From positions 49,108 through 113,107 of the forward strand of contig NZ_LHVO01000024.1 of the NCBI RefSeq assembly GCF_001269925.1: a stretch of DNA of 64,000 bases, in the 5' to 3' direction. Position numbers and translations under genes: made by a program. The notes under the pieces are model-generated. The model was given only the letters and a program-made list of their open reading frames with translations, was not told the origin of the DNA and did no database searches. Origin of the DNA: Pseudomonas sp. MIACH (GTDB lineage: Bacteria > Pseudomonadota > Gammaproteobacteria > Pseudomonadales > Pseudomonadaceae). This document shows, piece by piece, positions 26,565-36,920 of this stretch; within the stretch, counting starts at the first letter, position 1; every line of letters starts with the position of its first letter.

Positions 26565-27332
26565 ATGTTGCCCAGCCTGTTTATCTCCCACGGATCGCCC
26601 ATGCTTGCCCTGCAACCCGGCGCCAGCGGCCCTGCCCTGCAGCGCCTGGCCGCTGAACTGCCACGGCCGAAGGCAATTGTGGTGGTGTCGGCGCACTGGG
26701 AAAGCCAGGAACTGCTGGTCAGCGGCAGCGCCGCGCCCGAGACCTGGCACGACTTCGGCGGTTTCCCCCGCGAGCTGTTCGCCGTGCAGTACCCGGCGCC
26801 GGGCGACCCGCAATTGGCCAACCAAATCGTCAGCCTGCTTCATGCCGACGGCTTGAATGCGCGAATCGATGAGCGCCGCCCGTTTGACCATGGCACCTGG
26901 GTACCGCTCTCGCTGATGTACCCGGCAGCGGACATTCCAGTGGTGCAAGTCTCCTTGCCCAGTCGCATGGGCCCTGCCCTGCAAACCCGCGTCGGGCACG
27001 CCTTGGCCAGCTTGCGCGAACAGGGCGTACTGTTGATCGGCTCCGGCAGCATCACCCATAACCTGGGCGAGCTGAACTGGCAGGCCGGACCTGAGAGTAT
27101 CGAGCCTTGGGCACGCGACTTCCGTGACTGGATGGTGGGCACACTCGCCGCCAATGACGAGGCGGCCTTACATGATTACCGTCGCCAGGCGCCACACGCC
27201 GTGCGCAGCCATCCCAGCGATGAACATTTGTTGCCGCTGTACTTTGCGCGCGGCGCAGGGGGTGACTTCAGCGTTGCACACCAGGGGTTCACCCTGGGCG
27301 CGCTGGGTATGGACATCTACCGCTTCGGTTAA
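26565..27332 (+). CDS. LigB-type extradiol ring-cleavage dioxygenase (DODA/YgiD-like)
   Basis: A 255-residue class III extradiol dioxygenase-fold protein. Metal-ligand motifs: SLFISHGSPMLAL (His), VVSAHWES (His) and FDHGTWVPLSLMYP; SGSITHNLGELNW and SHPSDEHLLPLYFA follow. Plant DOPA dioxygenases and E. coli YgiD belong to this family; the bacterial substrate is uncertain. The ATG at 26565 has AGGA eight bases upstream, better than the ATG at 26541. A terminator follows. Confidence 0.88.
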   Translation: MLPSLFISHGSPMLALQPGASGPALQRLAAELPRPKAIVVVSAHWESQELLVSGSAAPETWHDFGGFPRELFAVQYPAPGDPQLANQIVSLLHADGLNARIDERRPFDHGTWVPLSLMYPAADIPVVQVSLPSRMGPALQTRVGHALASLREQGVLLIGSGSITHNLGELNWQAGPESIEPWARDFRDWMVGTLAANDEAALHDYRRQAPHAVRSHPSDEHLLPLYFARGAGGDFSVAHQGFTLGALGMDIYRFG

Positions 27333-27342
27333 CACCGGACAA

Positions 27343-27373
27343 AAAAAATCCCCGAACCAGTCGGGGATTTTTT
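27343..27373. terminator. Bidirectional terminator, dioxygenase / deaD
   Basis: AAATCCCCGA (27346-27355), loop ACCAG, TCGGGGATTT (27361-27370), with A-run before and T-run after. It serves the convergent genes on both strands. Confidence 0.9.
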
Positions 27374-27401
27374 ATGTGCGATCAATCAGCCCAAGGGCGG
27401 A

Positions 27402-29075
27402 TCAATCTTCGCGGTAGCGACGCAGCTTCAATTGCTTGCCGGCAACGCGGGTGTCTTTCAGCTTAGCCAGCAGTTTTTCCAGACCGTCTTCCGGCAGCTC
27501 CACCAGGGAGAAGCTGTCACGGACCTGGATGCGACCGATGGCTTCACGTGCCAGGCCACCCTCGTTGAGGATAGCGCCCAGCAGGTTCTTGGCAGCGATA
27601 CCATCACGCGCACCCAGCGCGGTACGGCAACGAGCACGGCCTTCAGCCAATGGAACCGGAGCGCGACGCTCACGATCACCACGGTCCGGACGGTCGCCGG
27701 TACGCTCTGGACGATCACCGCGTGGCGCGTTGTTCGGCACCAGTGGGCGCTCTTTCTCGATCGCTGCCAGGGTCAGGGCCTGACCATTGGTAGCCTTGCG
27801 CAGCAGGGCGGCAGCCAGGGCACGTGGGGTGCAACCGATATCGGCGGTCAGGCGGTCCAGCAGGTCGCCGTGGGTCGATTCAGCGTCAGCCACCAGCGGC
27901 GACAAGCTGTTGGTCAGTTTCTTGATGCGGGCATCGAGAACGGCCTGGGCATCCGGCAGACGGACTTCAGCCACTTTCTGACCGGTTACACGCTCGATCA
28001 CTTGCAGCATGCGGCGCTCACGTGGAGTCACCAGCAGCAGTGCACGACCTTCGCGACCGGCACGGCCAGTACGGCCGATACGGTGAACGTAGGATTCTGG
28101 ATCGTAAGGCATGTCAACGTTGAACACGTGAGTGATACGCGGAACGTCGAGACCACGGGCCGCTACGTCGGTCGCCACAACGATGTCCAGACGGCCATCC
28201 TTGAGGGAGTCGATCACGCGTTCACGTTGGTTCTGGGCGATGTCACCGTTCAGCGCAGCGGCTTTGTAGCCTTTGGCTTCGAGGGCGCTGGCCAGGTCCA
28301 GGGTCGCTTGCTTGGTACGCACGAACATGATCAGGGCGTCGAAGTCTTCGACTTCCAGCAGGCTCAATACAGCCGAGGTCTTCTGGTCAGCGTGAACCAA
28401 CAGGTGAGCCTGTTCGATCGCGGTAACGGTCTGAGTCTTGGTCTGGATCTTCACGTGTTGCGGATCGCGCAGGTGGCGTTCGGCAATGGCACGGATCGAC
28501 TGTGGCAGGGTGGCCGAGAACAGTACGGTCTGACGGGTCGGTGGCAGCGCCTTGAAGATGACTTCCAAGTCATCCATGAAGCCCAGCTTCAACATTTCGT
28601 CGGCTTCGTCCAGAACCAGGTGGTTCACGGTCGACAGGACTTTCTCGTCGCGACGCAGGTGGTCGCACAGACGGCCCGGGGTGGCAACAACGATCTGAGC
28701 GCCATTACGGATGGCTTTCAGTTGCGGGCCCATCGGTGCGCCGCCGTAAACGGCAACAACGGTAACGCCTGGCATTTGCTTGGCGTAGGTTTCAAAAGCG
28801 GTTGCTACTTGCAGCGCCAACTCACGAGTTGGCGCCAGGATCAGGGCTTGCGGTTCGCGCTTGGCAGGATCGATGCAGTGCAGGATAGGCAGGGCGAACG
28901 CGGCGGTTTTACCGGTACCGGTTTGCGCTTGGCCAATCATGTCCTGGCCGGCCATGATGATCGGGATCGATTGCTGCTGAATCGCCGAAGGTTCTTCGTA
29001 GCCGGTCGCGATGACGGCAGCGAGAATGTTCGGGTTAAGATTAAAAGCGGCGAAGCCGCCGGTTTCCTGGGTCAT
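27402..29075 (-). CDS. deaD: Cold-shock DEAD-box RNA helicase DeaD (CsdA)
   Basis: A 557-residue RNA helicase. Motifs: Q motif EEPSAIQQQSIP, Walker A AQTGTGKTAAF, PTRELALQV, DEADEMLKLGF (DEAD box), SATLP, and motif VI HRIGRTGRAGREGRA. The C-terminal part has the DeaD dimerisation region, a short Arg/Asp-rich linker (GDRPERTGDRPDRGD) and a DbpA-type RNA-binding domain (QVRDSFSLVELPEDGLEKLL). It unwinds structured RNA in cold growth and ribosome assembly. The ATG at 29075 is chosen over codons to 29126. Preceded by a long probable leader. Confidence 0.95.
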   Translation of the reverse strand: MTQETGGFAAFNLNPNILAAVIATGYEEPSAIQQQSIPIIMAGQDMIGQAQTGTGKTAAFALPILHCIDPAKREPQALILAPTRELALQVATAFETYAKQMPGVTVVAVYGGAPMGPQLKAIRNGAQIVVATPGRLCDHLRRDEKVLSTVNHLVLDEADEMLKLGFMDDLEVIFKALPPTRQTVLFSATLPQSIRAIAERHLRDPQHVKIQTKTQTVTAIEQAHLLVHADQKTSAVLSLLEVEDFDALIMFVRTKQATLDLASALEAKGYKAAALNGDIAQNQRERVIDSLKDGRLDIVVATDVAARGLDVPRITHVFNVDMPYDPESYVHRIGRTGRAGREGRALLLVTPRERRMLQVIERVTGQKVAEVRLPDAQAVLDARIKKLTNSLSPLVADAESTHGDLLDRLTADIGCTPRALAAALLRKATNGQALTLAAIEKERPLVPNNAPRGDRPERTGDRPDRGDRERRAPVPLAEGRARCRTALGARDGIAAKNLLGAILNEGGLAREAIGRIQVRDSFSLVELPEDGLEKLLAKLKDTRVAGKQLKLRRYRED

Positions 29076-29301
29076 GGGTCTGCCTCTAAGTGCATCCGCA
29101 AAGACCCATGCTCCAAAGCTGCGCATGCCGTGTTGAGACTCAAGAGTCGCCCTGGCTGCTTTGTCGGCGGGGATTTGCGAAAACGAATGAATGAAAAAGA
29201 TTCGTCAAGGGAGAGTCCGCTGTGCGGACATGCAGCCGAAGCTGACTTCGGGGAATTGCGCTACCTAAACGCGGCCCGGTTAAAGGCCGGCGCGCACTAT
29301 A
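29076..29301 (-). promoter_or_regulatory. Probable long 5' leader and promoter of deaD
   Basis: On the minus strand the -10-like TATAGT (29296-29301, preceded by GG) is the best promoter match upstream. This puts the start of transcription near 29289 and leaves an untranslated leader of about 215 bases. Long leaders are known for cold-shock helicase mRNAs in enterobacteria. The leader holds small stem-loops such as GCCGAAGC...TTCGGGG. The remaining gap to the crotonase gene (29302-29486) shows no gene. Confidence 0.5.
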
Positions 29302-29486
29302 CCGGAAATACCTGAAAAAGGGAGCTTTTTTTATCGCCAGGCGCCGATAAACCGCGCTGCATCACAGCCTTTGCAGATAAGCGCACCAGGGTCTATTTTT
29401 CAAAGGCCCGGCCCTGTTGCTCATGACGCTTAAACGGTTCACCTCCCATTGGTCCGAAACCTTTCCCCTGTCCGAGGGCATACCCC

Positions 29487-30278
<792 letters not shown>

Positions 30279-30311
30279 GTCGCCTGCCCCCGATGGCGTC
30301 GGTACAGGCGA

Positions 30312-31067
30312 CTACGTAGCCGGCCGAATCGCCTTGATCAACGGCTGCAACGAATACCCCAGGCGCGGCGCCAACAACTCAGCCCGAGTAGACAGCGCAT
30401 CCAGATCCAGCTCCTGGTCCAGCTCCGAAGGCACCAGCAGGATCACATTGCCCTCCTTCACCGGCAGTTCCCAGTAATGGCGGTGGTACAAACCACGCAG
30501 CAACGCCGCGCCCAAGGGCTTGCCATCGTCGGTGGCCCACTGGTTGATCACCAGCCAACCACCGGGGTTGAGTTTCTTCTGGCAGTTCTCCAGGAAAGTC
30601 CACGCCAGGTGTCCGACGCCGGGGCCGACATCGGTGTAGAGGTCGACGAAAATCAGGTCCGCCGATTCAGCAGTCTCCAACAATTCCAAGGCGTCACCGA
30701 TGCGGATATACAGGCGCGGATCATCATCCAGCCCCAAGTACTCGATGGCCAGGCGCGGCACATCGGGACGCAGCTCGATGGCTTCGACGTCTTCCAGCGG
30801 CAGGAACTTGAGGCACGCCTGGGTCAATGTGCCAGCTCCCAGGCCGAGGAACAGCGCGCTCTCCGGCTGCTCATGGCACAACGCGCCGATCAGCATCGCG
30901 CGGGTATAGTCATACTCCAGCCAGCTCGGGTCGGCAGTGAACACGCAGCTTTGCTCGATGGCGTCGCCAAATTCGAGAAAGCGGTAATCGGCCACTTCGA
31001 GCACACGGATCATGCCGAAATCATCATGGACTTCGGCCAGCAGGCGCTCGACACGCTCCTCTGTCAT
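30312..31067 (-). CDS. Spermidine synthase-like methyltransferase-fold protein
   Basis: A 251-residue SpeE-like Rossmann protein. SAM/dcSAM-binding region: ALFLGLGAGTLTQACLKFLP, VEAIELRPDVPRLA, IGDALELLETAESADLIFVDLYTD. The substrate-side residues of true spermidine synthases are not clear, and the C-terminal part differs, so polyamine synthesis is not assured. The ATG at 31067 follows GGAGTT. Divergent from the class II DAHP synthase. Confidence 0.82.
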   Translation of the reverse strand: MTEERVERLLAEVHDDFGMIRVLEVADYRFLEFGDAIEQSCVFTADPSWLEYDYTRAMLIGALCHEQPESALFLGLGAGTLTQACLKFLPLEDVEAIELRPDVPRLAIEYLGLDDDPRLYIRIGDALELLETAESADLIFVDLYTDVGPGVGHLAWTFLENCQKKLNPGGWLVINQWATDDGKPLGAALLRGLYHRHYWELPVKEGNVILLVPSELDQELDLDALSTRAELLAPRLGYSLQPLIKAIRPAT

Positions 31068-31189
31068 CACAACTCCTAAACGGGCTTGCTGCACGGCAAA
31101 GGCGCGATTGTCGGCCAACCGGCGGCAACAGGTCACGCACTAATTGCTGATAACATTGGCGCCCGACCGTCAATCAGCCAATCGAGTTC

Positions 31190-32539
31190 ATGATGAGCCA
31201 ACCCTGGAGCCCCGACAGCTGGCGCGCCCTGCCAATCCAGCAACAACCCCAGTACCCGGACGCTGCGCACTTGCTGCAAGTAGAGCAAAGCCTGGCCAGC
31301 TATCCGCCGCTGGTGTTTGCCGGGGAAGCCCGCGAGTTGCGCCGTCAGTTTGCGGAAGTGACCCAGGGGCGCGCGTTCCTGCTGCAAGGTGGCGACTGCG
31401 CCGAGAGCTTTGCTGAGTTCTCCGCTGCGAAAATCCGCGACACCTTCAAGGTGCTGCTGCAAATGGCCATTGTGATGACCTTCGCTGCCGGCTGCCCGGT
31501 GGTGAAAGTCGGACGCATGGCCGGCCAGTTCGCCAAGCCGCGCTCGGCCAACGATGAGACCATCGATGGCATCACCCTGCCCGCCTACCGTGGCGATATC
31601 GTCAACGGCATCGGCTTCGACGAAAAAAGCCGCGTGCCGGACCCGGACCGCCTGCTGCAGTCCTACCACCAGTCCACCGCCACCCTCAACCTGCTGCGCG
31701 CCTTCGCCCAGGGTGGTTTTGCCGACCTGCACCAGGTGCACAAGTGGAACCTGGACTTTATCGCCAACTCCGCCCTGGCCGAAAAATACAGCCAGTTGGC
31801 CGACCGCATCGACGAAACCCTGGCCTTCATGCGCGCCTGCGGCATGGACAGCTCGCCGCAACTGCGCGAGACCAGCTTTTTCACCGCCCACGAAGCGCTG
31901 CTGCTCAACTACGAACAAGCCTTCGTACGCCGCGACAGCCTGACCAACGACTACTACGACTGCTCGGCCCACATGCTGTGGATCGGCGACCGCACCCGTC
32001 AGTTGGATGGCGCCCATGTCGAATTCCTGCGCGGGGTGAACAACCCGATCGGCGTCAAGGTCGGGCCGAGCATGAACCCGGACGACCTGATCCGTCTGAT
32101 CGACATCCTCAACCCCGACAACGACCCCGGCCGTCTCAACCTGATCGCGCGCATGGGTGCAGGCAAAGTCGGCGACCACCTGCCCAACCTGATCCGCGCG
32201 GTGCAGCGCGAAGGCAAGCAGGTGTTGTGGAGCTCCGACCCGATGCACGGCAACACCATCAAGGCCAGCAGCGGCTACAAGACCCGCGACTTCGCGCAGA
32301 TCCTCGGCGAGGTCAAGGAGTTCTTCCAGGTGCACCAGGCCGAGGGCACGTATGCCGGCGGGATTCATATCGAGATGACCGGGCAGAACGTTACCGAATG
32401 CATCGGCGGCGCGCGGCCGATCACTGAAGATGGCTTGTCGGACCGCTACCACACCCACTGCGACCCAAGGATGAACGCCGATCAGTCGCTGGAGTTGGCA
32501 TTCCTGATTGCCGAGACGTTGAAGCAGGTCAAACGCTAG
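31190..32539 (+). CDS. aroF: Class II (plant-type) 3-deoxy-7-phosphoheptulonate synthase
   Basis: A 449-residue DAHP synthase of the class II type, first step of the shikimate pathway (phosphoenolpyruvate + erythrose 4-phosphate). It begins [19 protein letters not shown]. Metal and substrate motifs: [73 protein letters not shown] and the C-terminal [17 protein letters not shown]. It starts at ATG 31190 (or 31193). A second, unrelated class I enzyme is encoded at 45265, so the cell has both. Confidence 0.93.
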   Translation: MMSQPWSPDSWRALPIQQQPQYPDAAHLLQVEQSLASYPPLVFAGEARELRRQFAEVTQGRAFLLQGGDCAESFAEFSAAKIRDTFKVLLQMAIVMTFAAGCPVVKVGRMAGQFAKPRSANDETIDGITLPAYRGDIVNGIGFDEKSRVPDPDRLLQSYHQSTATLNLLRAFAQGGFADLHQVHKWNLDFIANSALAEKYSQLADRIDETLAFMRACGMDSSPQLRETSFFTAHEALLLNYEQAFVRRDSLTNDYYDCSAHMLWIGDRTRQLDGAHVEFLRGVNNPIGVKVGPSMNPDDLIRLIDILNPDNDPGRLNLIARMGAGKVGDHLPNLIRAVQREGKQVLWSSDPMHGNTIKASSGYKTRDFAQILGEVKEFFQVHQAEGTYAGGIHIEMTGQNVTECIGGARPITEDGLSDRYHTHCDPRMNADQSLELAFLIAETLKQVKR

Positions 32540-32580
32540 CAGACGTTTGGAAATAGGGCTTCCTGTGGCAACAAAGCCTC

Positions 32581-32601
32581 GTGTGGCGAGCGGGCTTGCC
32601 A
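32581..32601. repeat. Single REP half-element
   Basis: GTGTGGCGAGCGGGCTTGCC matches the core of the 5424-5560 arms; no inverted partner is close by. Between convergent aroF and ycaQ. Confidence 0.7.
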
Positions 32602-32617
32602 CCAAAGCGCCTTCCGC

Positions 32618-33838
32618 CTACAGGTGCAGCATGGCTAACCGCAACCGGTCGGCACTCGGCCGCTGGCAATTGAGCTGGATATGTTCAAGCCCCAGCCAGT
32701 CGGCCATTTGCCGCAGGTTCAACGCCAGCGCCTGCATCCCCTCTTCATCCAGCCCCGGCTCCTCTTCGTGCACCGCATGCACGGCCAGGCACCCGTTGGC
32801 GCGTTCGGCCCGCAGGTCGATCCGGGCAGCGATCCGCTCATTGTGCAAAAACGGCAGCACGTAGTAGCCGTACACCCGTTTTTCTTGTGGGGTGTAGATC
32901 TCCAGCCGGTAGCGAAAATCGAACAGTCGCTCGGTGCGGCTGCGCTCCCAGACCAGCGAATCGAAGGGCGACAGCAGTGCGCTGGCCGACACTTTACGTG
33001 GCACTTTGGGCTCGGGCAGGCAGTAGGCCACTTGCTTCCAGCCTTGCACCTGGCAGACCTGCAACTGCTCGTCCTCAACCAGTTCGGCCAGGCGACTGCG
33101 GCTATCGGCGGGGTCAAGGCGGAAGTAGTCGCGCAGGTCTTTTTCGGTGCCTACACCTAAGGCGGTGGCGCTGTGCAGCAACAAGCCACGCTGGGCCTCG
33201 GCCTCGGCCAATGGTGCCTGCTGGAGGATGTCGCCGGGGATGACGCGCTCGGGCAAGTCGTAGAGCCGCTCGAAACCACGTCTGCCAGCAACGGTAACCA
33301 GGCCAGCGGCGAACAGCCACTCAAGCGCATGTTTTTCATCGCTCCAGTCCCACCAGGGGCCGGCCCGCTCTTCGCGGGTCGACAAACTGCCCGCACCCAG
33401 GGCGCCCTGCTGCTCGACGGTCTGCAAAACGCGCTGGATCGTGGCCTGTTGCTCACGACCAAAACGCGCCATCTGCGAATAAATGCCGCGCCCCTGCTGC
33501 GCCCGCTCCATACGCCAACGCATCAACGGGTACAACGCCATCGGCAGCAGCGAGGCCTCGTGCCCCCAATACTCAAACAGCGAACGCCGCCGGCCTTGGC
33601 TCCAGGCCGCTTGCTCAAGCATCAACGGCGAGTAATTGCCCAGGCGCGAGAACAGCGGCAGGTAATGAGAGCGCACCAGTGCATTGACCGAATCAATCTG
33701 CAACACGCCCAAGCGCTCGATCACGCGGTTGATGTGTGCGGCTTTAATCTGTGCTGGCGCCTGACGCCCGGAAAATCCCTGGGCCGCCAGCGCCATGCGT
33801 CGGGCTTGCTTGAGTGAAAAAGACAGGTCGACGGGCAT
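32618..33838 (-). CDS. ycaQ: YcaQ-family winged-helix DNA glycosylase
   Basis: A 406-residue HTH_42/YcaQ (AlkX) protein. These glycosylases unhook interstrand DNA crosslinks made by mustard-like agents. Family features: LKQARRMALAAQGF at the N-terminus, IDSVNALVRSHYLPLFSRLG, the basic SLFEYWGHEASLLP, LLSPFDSLVWERSRTERLFDF and YGYYVLPFLHNERIAARIDL. The ATG at 33838 has GGAG upstream. Downstream of the DUF1127 gene by 45 bases on the same strand. Confidence 0.9.
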   Translation of the reverse strand: MPVDLSFSLKQARRMALAAQGFSGRQAPAQIKAAHINRVIERLGVLQIDSVNALVRSHYLPLFSRLGNYSPLMLEQAAWSQGRRRSLFEYWGHEASLLPMALYPLMRWRMERAQQGRGIYSQMARFGREQQATIQRVLQTVEQQGALGAGSLSTREERAGPWWDWSDEKHALEWLFAAGLVTVAGRRGFERLYDLPERVIPGDILQQAPLAEAEAQRGLLLHSATALGVGTEKDLRDYFRLDPADSRSRLAELVEDEQLQVCQVQGWKQVAYCLPEPKVPRKVSASALLSPFDSLVWERSRTERLFDFRYRLEIYTPQEKRVYGYYVLPFLHNERIAARIDLRAERANGCLAVHAVHEEEPGLDEEGMQALALNLRQMADWLGLEHIQLNCQRPSADRLRLAMLHL

Positions 33839-33883
33839 GGGAATCTCCTTGAATGCTCGCGACCTACCCTACTGCACCCGCAG

Positions 33884-34090
33884 TCATTTTCGCAGCGGAT
33901 CTTCCCAGAAATGCCGATGGCTCTCCTGCTCCACGTCGGCACGGCTGAGGCCGATGTCCTTGAGCGCATCATCGTTCAAGCTCGCCAGGACCTGGCGTTC
34001 GTGGCGCAACACCTGCCAACGCAATACCACTTGCAGCAGCCTGGAAAACGGCTGTTTGGCGATCAACACATAACCTTTCTGACCTTTCAT
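33884..34090 (-). CDS. DUF1127 (YjiS-like) small protein
   Basis: A 68-residue basic protein with a C-terminal DUF1127 motif: RHERQVLASLNDDALKDIGLSRADVEQE. Family members are Arg-rich small proteins, some implicated in RNA maturation or phosphate and carbon adaptation. The ATG at 34090 follows GGAGGGCGAGAAG. Divergent from a LysR regulator gene, a pairing frequent in pseudomonads, so that regulator may control it. Confidence 0.9.
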   Translation of the reverse strand: MKGQKGYVLIAKQPFSRLLQVVLRWQVLRHERQVLASLNDDALKDIGLSRADVEQESHRHFWEDPLRK

Positions 34091-34151
34091 CTTCTCGCCC
34101 TCCAGTGGGGATGACGCGAGTGTGTGCCTGGCCTTATGATCAATCCAACGA

Positions 34152-35042
34152 ATGTTTCTTATGCAATACATCTCGGAGATTGATCAATTGTCCGGCTACC
34201 CGAGCATCGACACTGAAGTGCTGCGCACCTTCGTCGCCATCGCCGACCAGGGCGGTTTTACCCGCGCAGGAGAACTGGTCAACCGCACCCAATCGGCGGT
34301 GAGCATGCAGATGAAGCGCCTGGAAGAAGACGTGTTGCAGCGCAAGCTGTTCGAGCGCGATGGCCGGCAGGTGCGACTGACGCCCGAGGGCCAGGTGTTG
34401 CTGGGTTATGCGCGGCGCATCCTTAAGCTCCACAGCGAGGTGTTCAACACACTGCGCGAGCCGCATATGGTGGGGTTGGTACGCATAGGTACGCCGGACG
34501 ACTACGTGATGCGTTTCCTTCCCGGGATCCTCAAGCGGTTTTCCAAGGCATATCCGCTGATCCAGATCGAGCTGCACTGCGAGTCATCAAGGGTGCTGAT
34601 GCAGCGACGGGATCTGGCGCTGACCGTTATCAGCCGCGAGCCCGGCAAGGAAATCGGCGAGCTTTTGCGCACAGAGCGCATGGTATGGGCAGCGGCGCCA
34701 TGTTTTTGCGTGGAAGAGCACGATGCCGTGCCCCTGGCGGTGTCCGGTCCCGACTGCATGTACACGCAGTGGACCCAGGCCGCACTGGATGCAATCGGGC
34801 GGGATTATCGCCTGGCGTATCACAGCACCAACGTGGCGGCGATCCTGGCAGTGGTGAGTGCCGGCCTGGCTGCCATGATCTGCATGGAAAGCCTGGTGAC
34901 TGAAGACTTGCGCGTACTCGGCAGCGACGAGGGTTTCCCAGCGCTGCCCTCGATGAATCTGCACTTGCTGCGTAACCCGCAAATGACCTCCCCCATCACC
35001 GAGTGCCTGGCCGAATACATCGTTGAAGGCTTCAGACTTTAA
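34152..35042 (+). CDS. LysR-family transcriptional regulator
   Basis: A LysR regulator of about 296 residues. HTH: DTEVLRTFVAIADQGGFTRAGELVNRTQSAVSMQMKRLE is typical. The effector domain runs from about residue 100. The ATGs at 34152 and 34161 have weak ribosome sites. A TTG at 34188 has GGAG at 34175-34178, and starting there would still leave the HTH intact (284 residues). Divergent from the DUF1127 gene, which it may regulate. Its last 11 bases overlap the convergent transporter gene. Confidence 0.9.
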   Translation: MFLMQYISEIDQLSGYPSIDTEVLRTFVAIADQGGFTRAGELVNRTQSAVSMQMKRLEEDVLQRKLFERDGRQVRLTPEGQVLLGYARRILKLHSEVFNTLREPHMVGLVRIGTPDDYVMRFLPGILKRFSKAYPLIQIELHCESSRVLMQRRDLALTVISREPGKEIGELLRTERMVWAAAPCFCVEEHDAVPLAVSGPDCMYTQWTQAALDAIGRDYRLAYHSTNVAAILAVVSAGLAAMICMESLVTEDLRVLGSDEGFPALPSMNLHLLRNPQMTSPITECLAEYIVEGFRL

Positions 35043-35781
35043 AGGTCAGCATTACCGCACATACCACCAGAAAGCCGCAGAACAGGCCGCGCAACACACG
35101 CTCCGGCAACGCATGGGCGACCTTCACGCCCCAGCTGATACTGAGCAAGCCGCCGACGGCGAGCGGCACGCCGATCATCCAGTCCACCTCGTGGTGCCAG
35201 GCATAGGTAACCAACGTCACGCCGGTGCTGGGCAACGCCAGGGCCAGCGACAAACCTTGGGCGACGACCTGGGTGGTGCCAAACAGACTGGTGAGCACCG
35301 GGGTGGCAACCACCGCGCCGCCCACTCCAAACAATCCGCCCATGGAACCGGACGCCGCGCCCAACACGCCAAGCCAGGGCCAGGAGTAACGCATGTGTGC
35401 CGTTGGCGGCGCATTGCGTGTGAACATGCGCAGCAGGTTGTAAGCCGAAAGCGTCAGCAAGAACGCAATAAAGCCGATGCGCATGGCGCCTGCGTCCAGC
35501 CCCACCGCCCAGATTGAGCCGAGCCAGGCAAAGCTGAAGCCCATGACCCCCAATGGCAATGCGTGGCGCAGTTCGATGCGGTTGCGCTGGTGGTAACGCC
35601 ACAGGGCCAGCATCACGTTGGGCACCACCATCACCAGCGCCGTGCCTTGGGCGAGTTGCTGGTCGAGGCCGAACAACACGCCGAGCACCGGGATCGCAAT
35701 CAGTCCGCCACCAATCCCAAACAGGCCACCCACCGTGCCGAGGGCCGCGCCCAATATCACGTAAATCGCTAAATCCAACAC
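35032..35781 (-). CDS. TauE/SafE (TSUP) family anion exporter
   Basis: A 249-residue inner-membrane protein with about eight helices. It has two pseudo-repeats bearing the family glycine motif: GTVGGLFGIGGGLIAIPVL near residue 15 and GSMGGLFGVGGAVVATPVL near 145. Family members export sulfite, sulfoacetate or related organic acids. Substrate unknown. Divergent from the LysR gene at 35890, a plausible regulator. Confidence 0.9.
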   Translation of the reverse strand: MLDLAIYVILGAALGTVGGLFGIGGGLIAIPVLGVLFGLDQQLAQGTALVMVVPNVMLALWRYHQRNRIELRHALPLGVMGFSFAWLGSIWAVGLDAGAMRIGFIAFLLTLSAYNLLRMFTRNAPPTAHMRYSWPWLGVLGAASGSMGGLFGVGGAVVATPVLTSLFGTTQVVAQGLSLALALPSTGVTLVTYAWHHEVDWMIGVPLAVGGLLSISWGVKVAHALPERVLRGLFCGFLVVCAVMLTFKV

Positions 35782-35889
35782 CGCTCGCTACTCCACGTTC
35801 TCAGGCCTTGCATGCTACGCAGTCGACTCTAGCGCGGAAACGCACAGCAACGCACAATGGCTGTGCCAATCTCGCACAAGCACTTACCG

Positions 35890-36840
35890 ATGAACCCCAA
35901 TACGCTGACCGATCAACTGAGCCTGTTTCTGGATGTGTTGGAAACCGGCAGCTTCTCCGCCGCTGCACGTCGCCATCCGCTGACTCCCTCGGCAGTCGCC
36001 CGACGCATCGACAGTCTGGAAAGCTCCGTGGGCAGCCGCCTGTTCCAGCGCAGCACTCACGCGGTGGTGCCGACACCGGCGGGCCTGGCCTTTGCCGAAC
36101 GGGCGCGCAGGATCGTCAGCGAGTTGCAACTGGCGCGGGCGGAAGCCGTTTCCCTGAGCCATGCGCCGGAAGGACTGATTCGTGTGGATGCACCGGCAGC
36201 GTTCGGTCGCCGGCACCTGGCACCGGTGATCGCCGACTTCCTCAACGTTTACCCCGGACTTGATGTACACCTGCACTTGATCGACAGTTTTGTCGATATG
36301 CAGGGCGCACACCTGGGCAAGGTCGACCTGGTATTGCGTGCCGGGCATATCGTCGATACCCGGCTGATCGCCACGCCCCTGGCCAGTATCGTGCGCATCG
36401 CCTGCGCCAGCCCGGCCTACCTGAAAAGCCGTGGCACGCCGGCGCATCCAAGTGAGTTGAGCGAGCATGACGGCCTGGACTGGGACGGTCTGGCGCCGAT
36501 GTTCGCCTGGCGCTTTGAGTTGGACGGGCGACGTGCAACGTATCGCCCGCGGCGCATCCGCATGAGTGCCAACAACGCTGAAGCGTTGTTATCGGGCGCT
36601 CTCGCTGGGCTGGGAATCGCCCATCTGCCCACCTGGCTGGCCAGTGAGTACCTGGTGCGCGGAGAATTGTTGCCACTGTTTTGCGAAAACGGCCTGCCCA
36701 GCCCGGAGACCACAGGGATCTACGCACTGCGCCTGGAACAGCAACCCAATGCGCGCAGCCGCTTGTTGCTGGAATACCTCAAGTCCCGATTCAGTCCCGT
36801 GCCACCCTGGGATCTGGCGCTGCAGAGTGGACTGGTCTGA
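35890..36840 (+). CDS. LysR-family transcriptional regulator
   Basis: A 316-residue LysR regulator. HTH: LFLDVLETGSFSAAARRHPLTPSAVARRIDSLE. The effector domain includes GLIRVDAPAAFGRRHLAPVIADFL, typical of the CrgA/AaeR-like subgroup. The ATG at 35890 is used; the frame extends to 35857. Divergent from the TSUP transporter, which it may control. Confidence 0.9.
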   Translation: MNPNTLTDQLSLFLDVLETGSFSAAARRHPLTPSAVARRIDSLESSVGSRLFQRSTHAVVPTPAGLAFAERARRIVSELQLARAEAVSLSHAPEGLIRVDAPAAFGRRHLAPVIADFLNVYPGLDVHLHLIDSFVDMQGAHLGKVDLVLRAGHIVDTRLIATPLASIVRIACASPAYLKSRGTPAHPSELSEHDGLDWDGLAPMFAWRFELDGRRATYRPRRIRMSANNAEALLSGALAGLGIAHLPTWLASEYLVRGELLPLFCENGLPSPETTGIYALRLEQQPNARSRLLLEYLKSRFSPVPPWDLALQSGLV

Positions 36841-36920
36841 CCGCTTGGAGCGAATTATCTGGCGCATTAAAGATTTGCCCGCTAGATTCCAGGGCAGACA
36901 CGCTTTTTTGAGGCACTACC

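Noticed and set aside
27432..29315. A 627-codon open frame on the + strand opposite deaD
   Set aside because: It mirrors the deaD coding sequence, as happens in GC-rich genomes; the translation shows no family motif and deaD is fully convincing on the other strand.
31133..32605. A 490-codon open frame on the minus strand opposite the class II DAHP synthase
   Set aside because: Shadow of a well-supported gene; low-complexity Val/Gly/His composition and no motif.
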